Source: Candidatus Sumerlaeota bacterium (GTDB lineage Bacteria; Sumerlaeota; Sumerlaeia; JAFGJS01). Taken from it: 9,643 nt of DNA. The translations under genes and the position numbers were made by a program. The stretch spans positions 1-9,643 of the forward strand of contig JAFGJS010000156.1 in the NCBI GenBank assembly GCA_016928995.1, read 5' to 3'. Below the pieces are notes generated by a model, which was not told where the DNA came from, searched no databases, and saw only the letters and a list, made by a program, of their open reading frames with translations. How positions within the stretch are numbered: the stretch's first letter is position 1; each line of letters begins with the position of its first letter. Below, one piece after another: positions 8,201 to 9,643 of the stretch.

Positions 8201-9138
8201 ACGCGCGCTACTCGCTGGAACGCATCTTGGAATTCGACTACGCCTTCCGCGACACGCAGAAGCGCCTGGAGCAGATCAGCCAGCGCATCCGCAAACAGCA
8301 GCAAAGCCTCGTCCTGGCCGCCGCGAAGGAAGAGCACAGCGTGCTGAAGGACTCGCGCTTCGTCGTGCTCGAAGAAATCAACCGCGGCTCCATGGGCATC
8401 ATCTATCGCGCGAAGGACCGCGTGCTCGACGAAATCGTGGCCTTGAAAGTGCTCAACGATTACCTCTGCCAGGATCCGCAAGCCATCGAGCGCTTCAAAC
8501 GCGAAGCCCGCGCGGCCAAACGCTTGAGCCATCCCAACATCGTGCGCATCCATGACATGTACGACAGCACCGGCAAATTTTTTCTCTCCATGGAATACAT
8601 CGAAGGTCGCGACATCAAGGCGATCCTGCGCGAAAAAGAACGCTACACCTGGAAAGAGCTGGCGCCGATCTGCCTGCAAATCTGCGACGCCCTTAAATAC
8701 GCGCATAAGCTCAGCGTTGTGCATCGCGACGTAAAACCGGCCAATATCATGGTCACCTCCGCCGATGAAGTGAAAGTGACCGATTTCGGCATCGCCAAAC
8801 TGCTGCGCACCGAAGACGCGACGAAATCGCAATCGATGATCATGGGGACGCCGCTGTATATGTCGCCGGAGCAGGTGGAAGGGCTGAGCATCGACGCCCG
8901 CTCCGACATCTATTCACTCGGCGTCATGCTCTACGAACTGCTGTCCGGCGCGCCTCCCTACATTGAGGGAAACATCGAATATCAGCACGTGCACGCGGAA
9001 ATTCCGCCCCTTCCAGGCGATATTGATCGCATTGTCACGGAAATCGTTTACAAATGCATGGCGAAAAAACCGGCGGATCGTTTCCAATCCATCTCGGAAC
9101 TGATCCAGGAGATCAACAACAACGCCTCGGATGTATAA
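5248..9138 (+). CDS. Hsp70 (DnaK-like) - TPR - Ser/Thr protein kinase fusion protein
   Basis: 1296 residues from ATG 5248; an upstream ATG at 5173 would add 25 residues not expected in Hsp70, and neither start has a clear ribosome binding site. Hsp70 ATPase domain (about 11-385): IDLGTTYS (14-21), Lys77 in SVKRLIGR, NEPTAAAVAYG (174-184), VYDFGGGTFD (195-204), LVGGSTRIP (338-346); all key DnaK residues are kept. Beta substrate-binding domain (about 390-506): VTPHSLGIE, NIHVLQGE, VEISARNML. The helical lid is absent; a charged, proline-rich linker (about 507-760) follows. TPR-like helices run from about 790 to 1020. Kinase domain (about 1036-1290): glycine loop NRGSMG (1045-1050), Lys1067, HRDVKPAN (1159-1166), DFG (1179-1181), GTPLYMSPEQ (1200-1209). 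No membrane helix, so probably cytoplasmic. I infer a kinase whose activity or targets are set by chaperone and TPR modules. Confidence 0.95.
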   Translation: MAVIVQPGEIVIGIDLGTTYSVVSLVENEEPLVIKNAEGKSKTPSVVAFTDEDHALVGEVALRQMATNPRRSISSVKRLIGRNYSDIQDREMFTYELMPDENDEILIRIDDLGYSPQQISSLILIKLKEAAEEHWGGEITKAIITVPAYFNDRQRQATIEAGQMAGLDVLRLVNEPTAAAVAYGLGRSFEGVVAVYDFGGGTFDISILEIIENSFEVLATHGDTFLGGDDIDMRIMRGVAEKFKAQHGIDLLQDPMSFRRLKEQAEQAKCYLSSAQEAVISLPFVVQTESGPLHLEETITRNDFEDMIEDLVKRTLECCRETIDSIGLKRRNIKRVILVGGSTRIPMVQEMVAEFFNQEPFKGVNPDEIVAMGAATQGAVLAGGLDEVVLMEVTPHSLGIEVKNNRVSRVIEKNSTIPLKAAKTFTTTEDFQEFVNIHVLQGEDPEASNNLSLGKFTLMDIEPVKAGEPRIEVAFFINSDGVVEISARNMLDESAEPITVRHSFLSGAEREEMRHKRHTRRHVAPPGRRADDSSVVRHIKEDAALQPKHLSEEELKKEEEKHVAEKKAPASKELDSAEVVIPRNLEPPQEMTETNVRLKKAAVPASEDEPSQTGANHTVTVGQSLDYAAMMLDDSDQPGRRRYDTPFKDKQAQPSLAAAQRPETAGPNDDTVQPDRLMPADTPEEPDDEDDVTDPWQQALHHVKHDDRDAHVQSPAPDGTGVHSSPQLLDSLPPPDQIDWPAELQALEPELSPETLAACECLTHASDPTHDEREALRKCESELEKIAFDHPESFLAAEAVMRAKMALGNPHPALIQIEQYMRANPGRLLEAQRLFRQLLKAHPHHAPAMKQYGRLYIQLNNEERGLHYLEKALEHETSDMALIEELIEQYQRQLNEQTDPVVQFKLVKLHLKRGNIDETISILQQLTNNERYQQKATKILGFCFWQKNMYYLAWQKFKNLPVTNEVKDILYRLASDMETADQLTNARYSLERILEFDYAFRDTQKRLEQISQRIRKQQQSLVLAAAKEEHSVLKDSRFVVLEEINRGSMGIIYRAKDRVLDEIVALKVLNDYLCQDPQAIERFKREARAAKRLSHPNIVRIHDMYDSTGKFFLSMEYIEGRDIKAILREKERYTWKELAPICLQICDALKYAHKLSVVHRDVKPANIMVTSADEVKVTDFGIAKLLRTEDATKSQSMIMGTPLYMSPEQVEGLSIDARSDIYSLGVMLYELLSGAPPYIEGNIEYQHVHAEIPPLPGDIDRIVTEIVYKCMAKKPADRFQSISELIQEINNNASDV

Positions 9139-9234
9139 CGGGTGCATGCCGGAATTCTGTCAACAAACCCGTCTCCTTGTTGTAGATTTTCCTCGGCTCT
9201 GTCCCAATACTCTTTTTTCCGAAGGGACCGAACA
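9139..9234. other. Short spacer after the fusion gene
   Basis: CAACAA and TTGTTG near 9163-9184 can form a weak six-base stem, and a run of six T follows at about 9213. This is not a convincing terminator. Nothing else is visible. Confidence 0.3.
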
Positions 9235-9530
9235 ATGAGCGTTCCCGTTCCTGCCGCCGCTCTGGCGGCTCTGCTCCCTCTGTTTGCTCATTTGGTGGAA
9301 CTTTTCAACCAGGTCGCGGCGTTGCCGGACGCTCGCGGCGTGGAGTCGCTGGTTCACGAAGGGCTGCGCGAGGCGCGCTGCCGCCACTGCGGCGAGTGGG
9401 CGGAACTGCTCGAGACTGCCCGTGGGCGGACGATGATCAGCGTGCGCGGCGAAGTGCGCGGCGTGTACGCATCTTCAACCAACGCGATGATGACCTGTGG
9501 AAAAATCACGATGAAGACCTTGCAGCGTGA
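9235..9530 (+). pseudogene. Possible decayed transposase-like fragment
   Basis: ATG 9235 has AGGGA seven bases upstream and opens a protein-like frame: a helical N-terminus (LLPLFAHLVELFNQVAALPD), then CRHCG (about residues 49-53) and RTMISVRGEVRGVY. Some transposases have a similar N-terminal order: helical region, Cys-x-x-Cys-Gly, then an Arg- and Gly-rich strand. Around 9465 the protein-like text jumps to another frame, reading VRIFNQRDDDLW and ending EDLAA with a stop at 9528-9530. This looks like a real C-terminus joined to the N-terminus by an internal deletion. The original frame stays open to the window edge but loses protein character. Family assignment is a guess from style. Confidence 0.35.
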
Positions 9531-9542
9531 CAGAATGGAGAC

Positions 9543-9567
9543 ATGCGCCCCAGAAGTTTGGGCGCAT
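9543..9567. terminator. Hairpin between convergent gene ends
   Basis: ATGCGCCC (9543-9550) pairs with GGGCGCAT (9560-9567) around a nine-base loop. It lies between a plus-strand stop at 9530 and a minus-strand stop at 9573, a usual place for a shared terminator. There is no T-run on either side, so it is weak as an intrinsic terminator. Confidence 0.4.
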
Positions 9568-9572
9568 CTTGA

Positions 9573-9643
9573 TCAAGCTACCAAGCGTTCGCTCCAGATT
9601 TCGTCCCAGTCGTCGTTTCTTCGCGCGAGTTCGAGCAGCAACA
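9573..9643 (-). CDS. C-terminal end of an unknown protein (partial)
   Basis: The last 22 codons of a minus-strand frame enter from the window edge and stop at TGA 9575-9573. The residues (LLLELARRNDDWDEIW, then SERLVA) have the amphipathic, charged look of a real C-terminus, and a hairpin follows. The alternative reading in the same place, the plus-strand frame from 9235, is rich in Ser and less protein-like. No family can be named from 22 residues. Confidence 0.4.
   Translation of the reverse strand, partial: LLLELARRNDDWDEIWSERLVA

Noticed and set aside
7438-8832. 464-codon open frame on the minus strand
   Set aside because: It lies fully antisense to the TPR and kinase domains, whose motifs are unmistakable; codon bias and high GC in the third position of the real gene keep the opposite frame open. 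Its product has no domain-like features.

Overview
The window comes from a bacterial chromosome of moderately high GC. Three things suggest a deep-branching, repeat-rich lineage such as a PVC-type or candidate-phylum bacterium. Intergenic DNA is full of small palindromes and degenerate TCGATT- and TTTCGGA-type repeats. The LexA is divergent. A giant regulatory protein joins Hsp70 to a Hanks-type kinase. No marker gene fixes the phylum, so this placement is inference.

Layout: 1-393 is the 3' part of a group II intron (domains V and VI clear) that has no reverse-transcriptase core. 394-910 holds no convincing gene but contains several palindromes, including a perfect 29-bp inverted repeat. On the minus strand, 2598 down to 911 is a two-gene unit: a UbiA-family prenyltransferase of the decaprenyl-phosphate phosphoribosyltransferase type, overlapping by four bases an unknown membrane-anchored protein. 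A divergent intergenic region with a candidate SOS box leads to a plus-strand lexA-like gene (2815-3480). 3481-3851 is a repeat-rich spacer. coaBC (coenzyme A synthesis) runs on the minus strand from about 5102 to 3852. Divergent from it is the largest gene, 5248-9138, about 1296 residues: Hsp70 nucleotide-binding domain, Hsp70 beta substrate-binding domain, disordered linker, TPR-like helices, and a C-terminal Ser/Thr protein kinase. The end of the window holds a probable decayed transposase-like fragment, a small hairpin and the C-terminus of a minus-strand gene.

The genes do not form one pathway. coaBC, lexA and the prenyltransferase are housekeeping or envelope functions. The strongest candidate for an undescribed system is the Hsp70-TPR-kinase protein, whose architecture suggests that protein-folding state or client binding is coupled to phosphorylation. 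The second is the LexA-like repressor, which keeps the Ala-Gly cleavage site and catalytic serine but has arginine where the general-base lysine should be.
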